A stretch of 64,000 bases of DNA, taken from contig NZ_CP189882.1 in NCBI RefSeq assembly GCF_052050035.1, positions 3,968,001 through 4,032,000 of the forward strand, written 5' to 3'. This stretch comes from Symbiopectobacterium purcellii_A. Its GTDB lineage: Bacteria; Pseudomonadota; Gammaproteobacteria; Enterobacterales; Enterobacteriaceae. The position numbers were made by a program, and so were the translations under genes. Shown here piece after piece: positions 48,365 through 57,171 of the stretch. A model generated the notes under the pieces. The model did not search any database, was not told the origin of the DNA, and saw only the letters and a list, made by a program, of their open reading frames with translations. Position 1 is the first letter of the stretch. Each line of letters opens with the position of its first letter.

Positions 48365-49420
48365 GGCTTTGTTGAATAAATCAGAATTAGCCGACAGGAT
48401 GACTCCCTCTGCTACACCTGTTATCCTATCCTGACGCTGTGTGGCATACCCAACAACGTCATACGGTTCAGCGCTTTGACCATCGCTATGGCTTCACCTA
48501 CTTGAGCCTCATAGTCACGCAGGCTCAGATGGCCACCCAGCAAAGTTTTTATGCGGAACATCGCTGTTTCTGCCACTGAACGCCGGTGATAACCCACTTT
48601 CTTTTTCCACATATCATTACTCCCGCTCAGACGCTGATTCGCCACCGCATGGTTACGTTCATGGTACTTGTCCGGCCAGTATTTGGCTCCGCTTCGCGGC
48701 GGGATAAGGGGCCTGATTTTCTTTCTTAGCAACGCATCGTGGCAGTAACGGGCGTCATAAGCACCGTCTGCTGACACTTCCCTGATTTTTCGGTGGGTTT
48801 GGTTAATCAGGCCCGGCAGTGCCTGCGCATCTGTCGTTCCGCTGAGCGATAAGTCGGCACAGATAATCTCATGCGTCGCACTGTCTGCTGCCAGATGAAG
48901 CTTGCGCCACACTCTTCGTCTGTCAGCCCCATGCTGCCTGACTTTCCATTCACCTTCGCCAAAGACCTTCAGACCGGTACTGTCGATGACCAGATGCGAG
49001 ATTTCACCACGCGTTGGCGTTTTTATGCTGATACTGACGGTTTTTGCCCGCCGACTGACCAGAGAGTAGTCCGGGCAGCGCAGTGGCAGGCTCATCAGTG
49101 TAAAAACCGAGTCGACAAAGCCCTGTAATGCCCGGAGCGACAGGTTAAACACGCGCTTTATCATCAAAACCGTGGTAACAGCCATATCGGTGTAGTAAAG
49201 CGGCCGACCACGACCTTCAGGCGAAGCACTGTCAGTCCATGCAGCGATGGCGGACTCATCAAGCCAGACCGTCAGGGAGCCGCGTTGTCTGAGTGCTTTG
49301 TTGTAGGTGGGCCAGTTGGTGATTTTAAACTTTTGCTTTGCCATGGGGAGCTGCTATCGGGAGCGATGATAGTGCTTTGATCCGGCGATCCCCTGAAAGT
49401 TCGATTTATTCAACAAAGCC
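48365..49420 (-). mobile_element. IS903-like element, copy G, complete
   Basis: 1056 bp, perfect terminal repeats, open transposase 48421-49344 of the consensus type. The flanks are an IS256 end and an IS5-type end and share no 9-bp repeat, so this is a recombination junction. Confidence 0.95.
48421..49344 (-). CDS. IS903-type transposase
   Basis: 307 residues with the intact DDE residues (VIDSTGLKV, SADGAYD, VAETAMFR), the same protein as at 15987-16910. Probably functional. Confidence 0.95.
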   Translation of the reverse strand: MAKQKFKITNWPTYNKALRQRGSLTVWLDESAIAAWTDSASPEGRGRPLYYTDMAVTTVLMIKRVFNLSLRALQGFVDSVFTLMSLPLRCPDYSLVSRRAKTVSISIKTPTRGEISHLVIDSTGLKVFGEGEWKVRQHGADRRRVWRKLHLAADSATHEIICADLSLSGTTDAQALPGLINQTHRKIREVSADGAYDARYCHDALLRKKIRPLIPPRSGAKYWPDKYHERNHAVANQRLSGSNDMWKKKVGYHRRSVAETAMFRIKTLLGGHLSLRDYEAQVGEAIAMVKALNRMTLLGMPHSVRIG

Positions 49421-49698
49421 CGAAACACCCTTATCTCACTATTAAGCAACACGCTTATTGAAAGTAGGGTCGGTATTGCGTCTGAGTTCCCTGCTGATGG
49501 TCGAGCGAGGCAGAGCAAGCTCTCTGGCGATGGTAGCTTGGTTGACATCTTCACCACGCCGCTTTTCGATGTAGAACCGTTCTTTCTGAGTCAGATGTTT
49601 TCCCTGCATGCAACAGGCTCTCCAGTATGGCCAGAACGGTGATTTTATCCGACTCTGGCAAGTGGGTCACTTTGTTGCGTTTCGAGTGGGAATGGGGC
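49421..49698 (-). mobile_element. IS5-type end fused to an IS30 5' fragment
   Basis: 49421-49458 is the end of the DDE_Tnp_4-type element (ctattaagcaacacgcttat). 49459-49698 is the first part of IS30 in reverse (transposase start 49609: HLTQKERFYIEKRRGEDVNQ, then ARELALPRSTISRELRRN) with the end at 49698. Confidence 0.85.
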
Positions 49699-49717
49699 CG
49701 TGACTTGCGCTCAACGA

Positions 49718-49890
49718 GGCGTTGTTGAATAAATAGAAATTATGCTGCGAACCTACACAGCCGTTGAACTCACCTAATCTAAAATCAGTAGGCTAAAGTC
49801 AGAATTGGGAGGAGCACGCAAAGGTGACAAGCATCTTTGACCAAAACAGGCATGTCAAAACAGCATGATTCCCTATTATTCAACAAAGCC
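49718..49890. mobile_element. Third MITE (173 bp) with IS903-like tip
   Basis: Starts ggcgttgttgaataaatag and ends tattattcaacaaagcc. The flanks gctcaacga and gctcaacta are an 8-of-9 direct repeat. The interior is unlike MITE-1, and no ORF is seen. Confidence 0.65.
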
Positions 49891-49900
49891 GCTCAACTAG

Positions 49901-50814
49901 GCTGTGTCCCTTAATTGCTTGAGCTATAGTATCCATCTGTTTCTAAGACACTTTGGATTATGGCTCGCTACGATCTTTCTGATGAAGCATGGGCAATCAT
50001 TGAGCCCTTGTTACCAACCGTTTTGACATCTCCGCAGGCAGGCCGGCCATGGGCAGAACATCGCAAAATCGTCAACGGCATGTTCTTGATACTGTGTTCA
50101 GGTGCCCCATGGCGTGATTTACCTGAACGTTACGGCCCATGGAAAACCGTTTATAACCGTTTCAATAGATGGTCAAAGTCTGGAGTTATTAACATTATTT
50201 TTAATAAGTTACTTTCATTTCTTGATGCTCATGGACTTGTTGACTGGTCAGCCACTGCGCTGGATGGCAGCAATATCCGTGCGCTCAAATGTGCGGCTGG
50301 CGCTCAAAAAAACATCCCGATATTACCAACGATAACAGCCTGGGTCGCTCACGAGGTGGTTATGGCACCAAAATCCACATGGCGACTGACGGAAGCGGCA
50401 TCCCGCTAAATATCGTACTGAGTGCTGGGCAGGCTCACGAAAGCCTGTTCGCGTTACGACTCCTGGACGGCATTGGCGTGCAACGGCAGAACGGTAGCAT
50501 GAAGCGTCGTGGTCATGCGGTACTGTCTGACAAAGCTTACTCTGGCAATGCACTCCGTAACGAGTTGAAAAGAAAAGGGATAAGAGCGGTTATTCCCCGA
50601 AAATCAAATAAAAAACTGGCTTCAGATGGACGTTCACAACTTTATCGTGATGCTTATAGCCGTCGCTACGTTGTAGAAAGATGTTTTGGCCGTTTAAAGG
50701 AATATAGACGGATTGCCACACGTTATGAAAAAACGGCAAGAAACTATCTAGCAATGGTGAAACTGGGCTGCATCCGCTTGTTTTACGCCCGGTTACGTAA
50801 TTAAGGGACACAGC
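49901..50814 (+). mobile_element. IS5-family element (IS427-like) with CTAG duplication
   Basis: Inverted ends GCTGTGTCCCTTAA / TTAAGGGACACAGC, flanked by ctag on both sides (49897-49900 and 50815-50818). Two overlapping frames encode the transposase, as is normal for the IS427 group. Single copy in the window. Confidence 0.9.
49960..50804 (+). CDS. IS427-like transposase expressed by frameshift
   Basis: The first frame 49960-50409 (MARYDLSDEAWAIIEPLLPT, GAPWRDLPERYGPWKTVYNR, TALDGSNIRA with the first Asp) meets the second frame, ending 50804 (GGYGTKIHMATDGSGIPLNI, VLSDKAYSGN with the second Asp, YVVERCFGRLKEYRRIATRY with Glu) at ctcaaaaaaac near 50307-50317. A slip at this A7 tract gives a protein of about 280 residues. 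This programmed arrangement is known for the group, so it is probably not a lesion. Confidence 0.85.
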
Positions 50815-50847
50815 CTAGTCCGAGCAATTGCAGGCGCTTGAAACCAG

Positions 50848-50999
50848 ACTGTCAATGAACCACTCTGCCTGAGAGGATTGTTGTATGCGGACCAGTTGGT
50901 GATTTTAAACGTTTGCTTTGCCATGGTGACCTGATATTGAAACGGATATATCTTTCAGATCCGCCAATCAGCTAAAAGTTCGATTTATGCAATAAAGCC
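50848..50999 (-). mobile_element. Divergent IS903-like fragment (older subtype)
   Basis: Minus strand MAKQTFKITNWSAYNNPLRQ and the upstream tip region, like the fragment at 15591. The end ggctttattgcataaatc has changes in the repeat. Confidence 0.75.
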
Positions 51000-51085
51000 T
51001 TTTTTTAGTAGTTTTAGTGCTAATAAACCAGGTATAAAGTCAATCGTAAATCAGCCCGACGGTGTTATGAGTTTATATAATTAAA

Positions 51086-51274
51086 GGCTTTGTTGAATAA
51101 TTTAACCGTTTGATTTACATCTTCTTTAGGTAGAATGCATGTACAGAGGCTGTGTTTTGTTAGAACGACAAATCAAGTAGTTAGCACAATAAAAAGCATT
51201 ACGGCTGGAAAACTTAGTTGTTGAAGTGTTATAATAATTATGTAAATCAGCATGTTAAATTATTCAACAAAGCC
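51086..51274 (-). mobile_element. MITE-1 (older subtype), copy g
   Basis: 189 bp, full terminal repeats, about 90% like the common subtype; 9-bp duplication ataattaaa at 51077-51085 and 51275-51283. It lies 86 bp upstream of the OTU-like gene. Confidence 0.94.
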
Positions 51275-51360
51275 ATAATTAAATCGTATCGTTACGCTCT
51301 TAACGTGCGTAGCCGCTCCGTTGGGCTTCAGGCACCAAATACAGCAGGAGACACACATCA

Positions 51361-52560
51361 ATGGAAAATTTAGGATTTAATAGAATTGGTAAAAATCACA
51401 GTATAATAAAAAAAATTCCTGTAAACAAACTCGCAAGAAAAAATAAACTATCAGTACTAGCAAATAAAATCAAAAAGATAAGCAACACGATAATTGTATT
51501 TATCAAAAAAAATCCTAGAAACATTGCAACGGGTATTGGATTTGCATCAATGCTTGTTGGAGTAACCACTGCAAATCCTGCACTTATTTCCGTCGGAATT
51601 GCTTCTTTGGTTGGAGCTGTACTCCACGACAAAACTCCACCTTCAGTGACTTCACTACCTAGCCACAATGCAGTCACACAATATGAACCAAAATTAGCAA
51701 GAAAATCACATTCCATTTATAATATATTGTGTGCTAATTCACCTAATAAACATGGGAATGCCTTTAAAGGATTGTCTGCCAGCATGAAAAGAAATTCTGA
51801 AGCAGTGAGAGACGTTTCAAAAAGAAACTCTATCGATATAGGCTTTGATGATCATGTTTTTGAAAAAAAATTATTTCCTGTGATAAGTGAAGCAGAAATA
51901 CACGTTGCACCTGTGAATCTTATTTATGGAAAATTAGTAAAACCGCAAAGCGTTCAGATAAAACTAACGAATCAAAGCAGTATAGAAAAGTGTGTAAGCC
52001 CCGCCCCCCCCTCCCATCCGGAGATGACAAAAATAGGACAAGAATCTCCTGAAGTTTTAACACATGCTCAGCATAAAAAATTGCAGAAGATAACTGTTAA
52101 ACCTGATGGCTATTGTTTTTTCAGATGTGTGCTGATAAAAGATACCGATGATATTTTTTGGGCTAAAAATGCTTCCTCTAAGCAGGTAAAGGACAAACTC
52201 TTTAACCAATACAAAGACAAAATCGAAGATAGTATAAATGGATCAAAAGAGTGGATATTTAATTCATTTGATAATAAAGATTTGAAAACGTACTTTCGCC
52301 AAATTGATTTTCCAAATTGCATAATAAACGACTCTTTTAAATCTGATGGTTGTTGTCTTTGGAGTCCAATTGGATTATGTGCGGCGATTAATCCGTATCT
52401 CAACTACGATTCTCTTTCTAAGAATGATAAGGAGCAGCTAGAGCAATTCATTGACGGTGTATACTACATGTTAGCAGAAAATTTGCAAATAAGCGTTGAT
52501 GCCAAAAATATAAACCCACACGCTGAAGTAGAAAATGGTCATTACACGTGGTACCAATAA
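51361..52560 (+). CDS. OTU-like cysteine protease with N-terminal hydrophobic region
   Basis: 399 residues from ATG 51361, with caggagac as ribosome binding site. Residues about 57-92 (IATGIGFASMLVGVTTANPA, LISVGIASLVGAVL) are hydrophobic and could span or insert into a membrane. The middle is basic and low in structure, with a Pro run near 215. The C-terminal 155 residues look like an OTU domain: Asp and Cys in KPDGYCFFRCV (Asp about 249, Cys about 252), and His in NGHYTWYQ at the end (about 394), the D-G-x-C-x-F-R and H-Y/W-x patterns of ovarian tumour proteases. Such enzymes cut ubiquitin and in bacteria are usually host-directed effectors. Intact and AT-rich, inside a broken island. The OTU call is by motif only. 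Confidence 0.6.
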   Translation: MENLGFNRIGKNHSIIKKIPVNKLARKNKLSVLANKIKKISNTIIVFIKKNPRNIATGIGFASMLVGVTTANPALISVGIASLVGAVLHDKTPPSVTSLPSHNAVTQYEPKLARKSHSIYNILCANSPNKHGNAFKGLSASMKRNSEAVRDVSKRNSIDIGFDDHVFEKKLFPVISEAEIHVAPVNLIYGKLVKPQSVQIKLTNQSSIEKCVSPAPPSHPEMTKIGQESPEVLTHAQHKKLQKITVKPDGYCFFRCVLIKDTDDIFWAKNASSKQVKDKLFNQYKDKIEDSINGSKEWIFNSFDNKDLKTYFRQIDFPNCIINDSFKSDGCCLWSPIGLCAAINPYLNYDSLSKNDKEQLEQFIDGVYYMLAENLQISVDAKNINPHAEVENGHYTWYQ

Positions 52561-52587
52561 AAACATTTATCTATACTCGTTATCATT

Positions 52588-52690
52588 TATACTCAATGTA
52601 CTCCAAGATGCATCCGCACATTCAGCAGAAGGCAGGTGCAGTAAGCCTGTCTGGTGGCCTTGCCGAGCATCTTGAAGTTTATTGAGTATA
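52588..52690. repeat. About 104-bp palindromic intergenic repeat, copy 2
   Basis: Tatactcaatgtactccaag ... gaagtttattgagtata, with the same core as at 15441-15544. Follows directly after the OTU-like gene and might act as its terminator. Confidence 0.7.
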
Positions 52691-52717
52691 ATGTGTTTGA
52701 TTTTTTCAAGCAATGAA

Positions 52718-53293
52718 GGGTTTTGTTGAATAAATCAGAGTTAGCGGACAGGATGCTTCCAGCCGGGGCTGCTGTTAGGCTTTGTTGAATAATTTAACAT
52801 GCTGATTTACATAATTATTATAACACTTCAACAACTAAGTTTTCCAGCCGTAATGCTTTTTATTGTGCTAACTACTTGATTTGTCGTTCTAACAAAATAC
52901 AGTCTCTGTACATGCATTCTACCTAAAGAAGATGTAAATCAAACGGTTAAATTATTCAACAAAGCCCTGCTGTTATGCAATCCGGACGCTGGTCGGCATA
53001 CCCAACAGCGTCATCCGGTTCAGCGCTTTGACATCGCCATCGCTTCACCCACCTGCGCGTCATAGTCCTGCAGGCTCAGGTGAACACTCAGCAGAGTTTT
53101 GATGCGGAACATCGCTGTTTCTGCCACTGAACGCCGGTGATAACCTACTTTCTTTTTCCAGACGTCATTACTCCCGCTCAGATGCTGATTCGCCACCGCA
53201 TGGTGACGGGCATGGTACTTGTCAGGCCAGTATTGCGCCCCGCTTCTCGGCGGGATAAGGCGCCTTATTTTCTTTCTCAGCAACGCATCGTAG
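52718..53293 (-). mobile_element. Divergent IS903-like fragment (older subtype) with MITE-1 inside
   Basis: The tip ggttttgttgaataaatcag begins it. After the MITE the C-terminal 90 residues of a transposase variant are read on the minus strand (RRLIPPRSGAQYWPDKYHAR, WKKKVGYHRRSVAETAMFRI), with single-base losses near 53030. Confidence 0.85.
52778..52966 (+). mobile_element. MITE-1 (older subtype), copy h
   Basis: 189 bp, 9-bp duplication ctgctgtta on both sides (52769-52777, 52967-52975). Internally like copy g (ccgtaatg, cagtctctgta), not like the common subtype. Confidence 0.95.
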
Positions 53294-54306
53294 CATTTTC
53301 AATGACAACCAATTTAGACATAACGATTTCTCCATAATGAAACGTATAGCCAAGCGACTTAATTTTGATTACACCATATGGACTGAGAACAAACTCTCTG
53401 TATCGCAACCCATCTCTCTTTTTTTGCTTTTTGCTTGTGCCCATTTATGCTCAATTGGGTTAAGATCTGGCGAATATGTAGGCAAATACTCCACCATATA
53501 CCCTGCATCGATGATGACTTGTTGAATATTATGTTTTTTGTGAAAAGTGGCATTGTCCATCATGATTACACTGTTTTTAGGGAGTACTGGGATAAGGACT
53601 TGTGTGACCCAGGCATAGAAAACATCGCTGTTAATATTGATATCAAATAATCCGATAGCAAACAGCGTTGTGCCTAATAAAGCGCCGATAACATTTGTTC
53701 TTCCCCTAGCTCCCCAGTTCTTCAGGCCAAAACACCGTTGACCTTTTGGGGAATAGCCGTGAGTCCGTGGGGCATCGTGTGAAAAACCACTTTCATCAAT
53801 AAAAACAATAGGTTTACCTTCTTTTTCATACTGTTGTTTTTTTTGTTGAAATCCCTGCCGGGCGTTTTCGTCGGCTTTCGGATGACGTAGAGTTTTTTTT
53901 ATAGGTCAATCCCAGCTTTTTAAGCGCTTGCCAAATGGCCTTCTGACAAACGCCAAAACGCTCTGCACGTTCTTTTTGGTAAGCATCTGGATATTGTTCA
54001 ACATCTTTTATCAACTCGGATTTATCGATCTTTCGCTGACGCGTGGTCGATGCTTTTGACTCTATTTGATTAATCCAACGCGATACAGAGGCAGGGCCAA
54101 TCCGAAATTGCTTCGCTGTTTCTCGGATACTCAACCCTTCGTTTTTCCGTGTAGATATCACTTTACGTCTAAAATCAATTGAATAGCTCATTTAAATAAT
54201 GTAATCAAAATTAAGTCGTTTAGCTATATGTGGTTATCAGAGGGCTGGCGGGTAAAATTTTGCAGATTGGCGGTCAGATCGCGTACACTTGGCTTAACAC
54301 AGGAGG
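53294..54306 (-). pseudogene. Second copy of the KilA-N gene start and upstream region, split by IS630
   Basis: 53294-53344 reads MSKLVVIEN from ATG 53321 with the same ggagaaatcgtt leader as 17225. After the IS630 copy, 54229-54306 matches 17250-17330 (tgtggttatcagagggct, ggcggtcagatcgc, taacacaggagg). The gene body and the downstream partner are lost. Two related prophages or a duplication. Confidence 0.7.
53345..54228 (-). mobile_element. IS630-family element, copy F (884 bp)
   Basis: TA borders; transposase 53369-54191 split by the A8 tract near 53896. Otherwise the same as copies at 683 and 10796. Confidence 0.93.
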
Positions 54307-54510
54307 GGCTTTGTTGAATAATTTAAGATACTGATTTATATAAGTATTATAAAATCTCAACGACTAATTTTTCCTCTCGGAATGCTTTTTATTGTGCTAA
54401 CTATTTGATTTGTCGTTCTAACAAAATACATTCTCTGTAAATACATTCTCTGTAAATGCATTCTAACTAAAGAAGATGTAAATCAAACGGTTAAATTATT
54501 CAACAAAGCC
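54307..54510 (+). mobile_element. MITE-1, copy i, with 15-bp internal duplication
   Basis: 204 bp: the normal 189 plus a tandem repeat of acattctctgtaaat near 54427-54456. Full terminal repeats; no 9-bp duplication. Confidence 0.93.
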
Positions 54511-54613
54511 GGGCATGGTATGAACTTCCTTTGTAGTAAGTAAATGTGAGGGCTCATGCCCTCACTTAAATCATTCCATTTTATTATTTTAAAATTAATT
54601 CGCATTAATTAAA

Positions 54614-55702
54614 TTAATTTCTTTTCTTTTTATTAAACCTGATTTCAATATTCTTGTATGTTATATTGGAAATTGCTATCACCACAGCTAATATTATAAT
54701 CGCTACAAAATTGTTGAGAATTGGGGTTCCAGTTGTTAATGCTCTCTTGCCCTCAATTATGGGCGCCATTTCTATTCCTGTATATTTCTGTGCCACAATC
54801 ATAATTGTAATTAGAATGAAAAGTATTGCAGCGTGAGTCATGTATATGGAGTAAGATAGCACTCCAAGTCGCTGTAGTAATTTATTGCATAGAGTTGATG
54901 ATACTATTCCTTTTTGACTGGCGTATACAACAATTGTCGCTAGGAATGTTAATGTGCAAATAAACTGCCTACCCTCACCTTGATAGCTAACTGAAATTAA
55001 AATCAATATAACCAGAGAAACCTCCAGAAAAGAGCACCACAACACACTAATTCTATCAATTGATGCTTTCCTAAAAATGCTATAAACAAAAGCCCCGCCA
55101 AAAAAACATGACAACCCTCTTGTAACTGGCTCTTGAAGCGCTCCTGATCCGGAAACAAGAATCACCATTGCGGCTGATGATATTGCTATCCATGATAACT
55201 CCTTAAGTCTTCCGAATAAAAAAATAGTAAAAAAAAGCATTATATACATATAGAACTCAACGCTTATGCTCCATGACGGGAAATTAAATGTTAAGTGATT
55301 AGTATATGAACTCCATGACTGCAATAAAAACATATTTGGGAGTATCTCAATCGGTGAGTTATCTCCAGTAAATGGAAGGTTATTAAAATTAAATCCAACA
55401 AATTTACATGCGAAAAGTTTGCACATCTCTAGAAGTAAAAAAATAAAAAGCATAAAAATATGCAGTGGGAAAATTCTAAAAAATCTAGATGAAACATATG
55501 ACTTGAAATTTAATCTTTCATTGTATGCGTAACCATGAGCCAAAACGAATCCGCTCAAAGAGAAAAAGAATTCCACTAAAATATCAGCACCCCTGAAAAA
55601 ACTAAATTCAGTGAAGCTTCCAACTAAATGTAAGTGAAATATAACAACTGAAACAGCGCATATCCCTCTAAAAGCATCAAGAGATTCATATCTTTTTTTC
55701 AT
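54614..55702 (-). CDS. Acyltransferase family 3 membrane protein
   Basis: About 362 residues from ATG 55702 (MKKRYESLDAFRGICAVSVV); a start 21 bases upstream (55723) is possible. About ten membrane segments. The N-terminal SLDAFRGICAVSVVIFHLH contains the family's RG and FHL motif, and FFRGADILVEFFFSLSGFVL, SRFFRIFPLHIFML are typical of PF01757 enzymes that O-acetylate surface sugars. It ends with a basic tail. AT-rich compared with the his or siderophore region, so probably brought by phage or island. Intact. Substrate unknown; O-antigen modification is an inference. Confidence 0.82.
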   Translation of the reverse strand: MKKRYESLDAFRGICAVSVVIFHLHLVGSFTEFSFFRGADILVEFFFSLSGFVLAHGYAYNERLNFKSYVSSRFFRIFPLHIFMLFIFLLLEMCKLFACKFVGFNFNNLPFTGDNSPIEILPNMFLLQSWSSYTNHLTFNFPSWSISVEFYMYIMLFFTIFLFGRLKELSWIAISSAAMVILVSGSGALQEPVTRGLSCFFGGAFVYSIFRKASIDRISVLWCSFLEVSLVILILISVSYQGEGRQFICTLTFLATIVVYASQKGIVSSTLCNKLLQRLGVLSYSIYMTHAAILFILITIMIVAQKYTGIEMAPIIEGKRALTTGTPILNNFVAIIILAVVIAISNITYKNIEIRFNKKKRN

Positions 55703-55723
55703 GACGACACCGATTGAACGCAT

Positions 55724-56146
55724 TGATAACTTTGATTAAAGCACATCATAGATGATAAATAAACACACATCATGGCCGTTCAGTGAGATTCGCAGGTTTA
55801 TCCTGAGCGCATACAACAATCATGCCCCATTAATTGGTTAGTGGAGTGAATGCCAATGATGGCATGGGTACACATTTGCGTACACATTGCATTTACGCTA
55901 GTTGGCTGGTGGTTTTAATTCAGTTAGTTACGCGAATTGTATTGTTTTCATGGATGAAAAACGTAGGTTGCGTGGTATCGGCCATATTCTCTGTCGCTCG
56001 ACTGTCCTTGGGTGTGCCGTTCGTCCGGATAAGCGCCAAGAATACCATTGAAATGAGATTCTGTGCGGGTTTCCTGATGTGCATCAATTCCTAATGGGCA
56101 GGAATCCCTATGCATTAGCACATCATTCGTTACAATTTCGCACTTT
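55724..56146. other. Stretch without a convincing gene
   Basis: Open frames here (for instance 55834-56094) have no ribosome binding site or family pattern. At 55868-55893 ggtacacatt and gtacacattg repeat the gtacac words seen near the integrase start (45780-45815), so this may be the right-hand edge of the island. Confidence 0.3.
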
Positions 56147-56165
56147 AATGCGAATGATAATTAAA
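56146..56165 (+). promoter_or_regulatory. Probable Fur box
   Basis: taatgcgaatgataattaaa matches the Fur consensus (GATAATGATAATCATTATC) well in its centre and lies about 50 bp before the siderophore-binding protein gene. Iron control of the operon is likely by family knowledge. Confidence 0.6.
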
Positions 56166-56214
56166 TTTCTTCCTACACGCAGTGCAGTGTAGGAAGGCAA
56201 TCAACAAGGAGACG

Positions 56215-57159
56215 ATGATGCGGTTTTCCAGAGCGATTAAAACGACGCTGTTAGCTTCTTTGCTGGTAGTAGCACGGTGCGATCAGTCAGAGACGTCCTC
56301 TAGCGCCAGTTCAACCATTAGCGTTGAACATGCCCAAGGCGTAACAACGGTACCGCTGCATCCGAAAAAAGTTGTCGTGTTTGACCCTGCTATTCTGGAT
56401 ACGCTGGATGCATTGCAAATTCCAGTCGCCGGCGTGCCATAAAGCAGCGCGCATCTTCCTCCTTTCCTGGCCAAATACACCGGCAGCGAATACCTTAATG
56501 CCGGCACCCTGTTTGAACCTAACTATGAAGCGCTGAGCAGCTCCAAGCCGGACCTGATTATTGCGGGTGGTCGTGCCCCTGATGCCTATGAAAAGCTCAG
56601 CGGTATTGCGCCGACCATTTCTCTGGATGTTGATGAGCAGCAATTTATGCCGAGTTTTCTCCATCGCATTGAGCAACTGGGTGAGATTTTCGGCAAACAG
56701 GATGACGTCAAGGCTAAACTCGACGATTTCAAACAACGCGTCGCACAAACCCGTGAAAAAGCGGGGCAAGCCGGTACAGCCATGGTGCTGATGGTCAACG
56801 GCGGCAAGATTTCTGCCTATGGCCCTAAATCGCGCTTTGGCTTTGTGTTCGACGAACTGGGGTTCGCCACTGCCACGGAATTTCCGGATCCGGGTCGCCA
56901 TGGTAACGTGGTTACCGCTGAACTGTTGCTGAGCATTAAACCAGAATGGCTGTTTGTGTTAGACCTCGACAGAGCTATCGGCACCACTGGCGGCTTGCCT
57001 GCCCAGCAGGTGTTGGATAACCCGCTGGTAACGAAAACCAAAGCATGGCAGAACCAGCATGTGGTGTATCTGGATTCCGCGTCACTCTACATCGCCGGTG
57101 GCTTACAGAGCTATTCGCGTCTGATTTATGACGTTAATAAAGCGTTAGACAAGAAGTAA
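56215..57159 (+). pseudogene. Iron-siderophore substrate-binding lipoprotein (FatB/YclQ type), with stop
   Basis: Starts MMRFSRAIKTTLLASLLVVA; the expected lipobox reads VARC instead of V-A-G-C. Then VEHAQGVTTVPLHPKKVVVF and DTLDALQIPVAGVP, and an in-frame TAA at 56440-56442 after GVP. The frame goes on with SSAHLPPFLAKYTGSEYLNA, FEPNYEALSSSKPDLIIAGG and ends ASLYIAGGLQSYSRLIYDVN. The nonsense codon and the altered lipobox show loss of function. Class III binding protein of a catecholate-type siderophore importer, by family resemblance. Confidence 0.85.
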
Positions 57160-57171
57160 TCAGACAGCACT

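Noticed and set aside
8693..49128. 85-codon frame MRRTVCCQ... found in several IS903 copies
   Set aside because: Antisense to the transposase, and its repetition follows from the IS copies.
50289..50409. Frame overlap in the IS427-like transposase as a lesion
   Set aside because: Programmed frameshifting at an A run is usual in this IS group.
52340..52360. Second D-G-C-C motif in the OTU-like protein as the catalytic site
   Set aside because: It lacks the F-R that follows the cysteine in OTU enzymes and is only about 63 residues from the final His; the first motif fits better. Kept as an oddity.
55834..56094. 86-codon open frame before the siderophore operon
   Set aside because: No ribosome binding site, no family resemblance, unusual composition; not supported as a gene.
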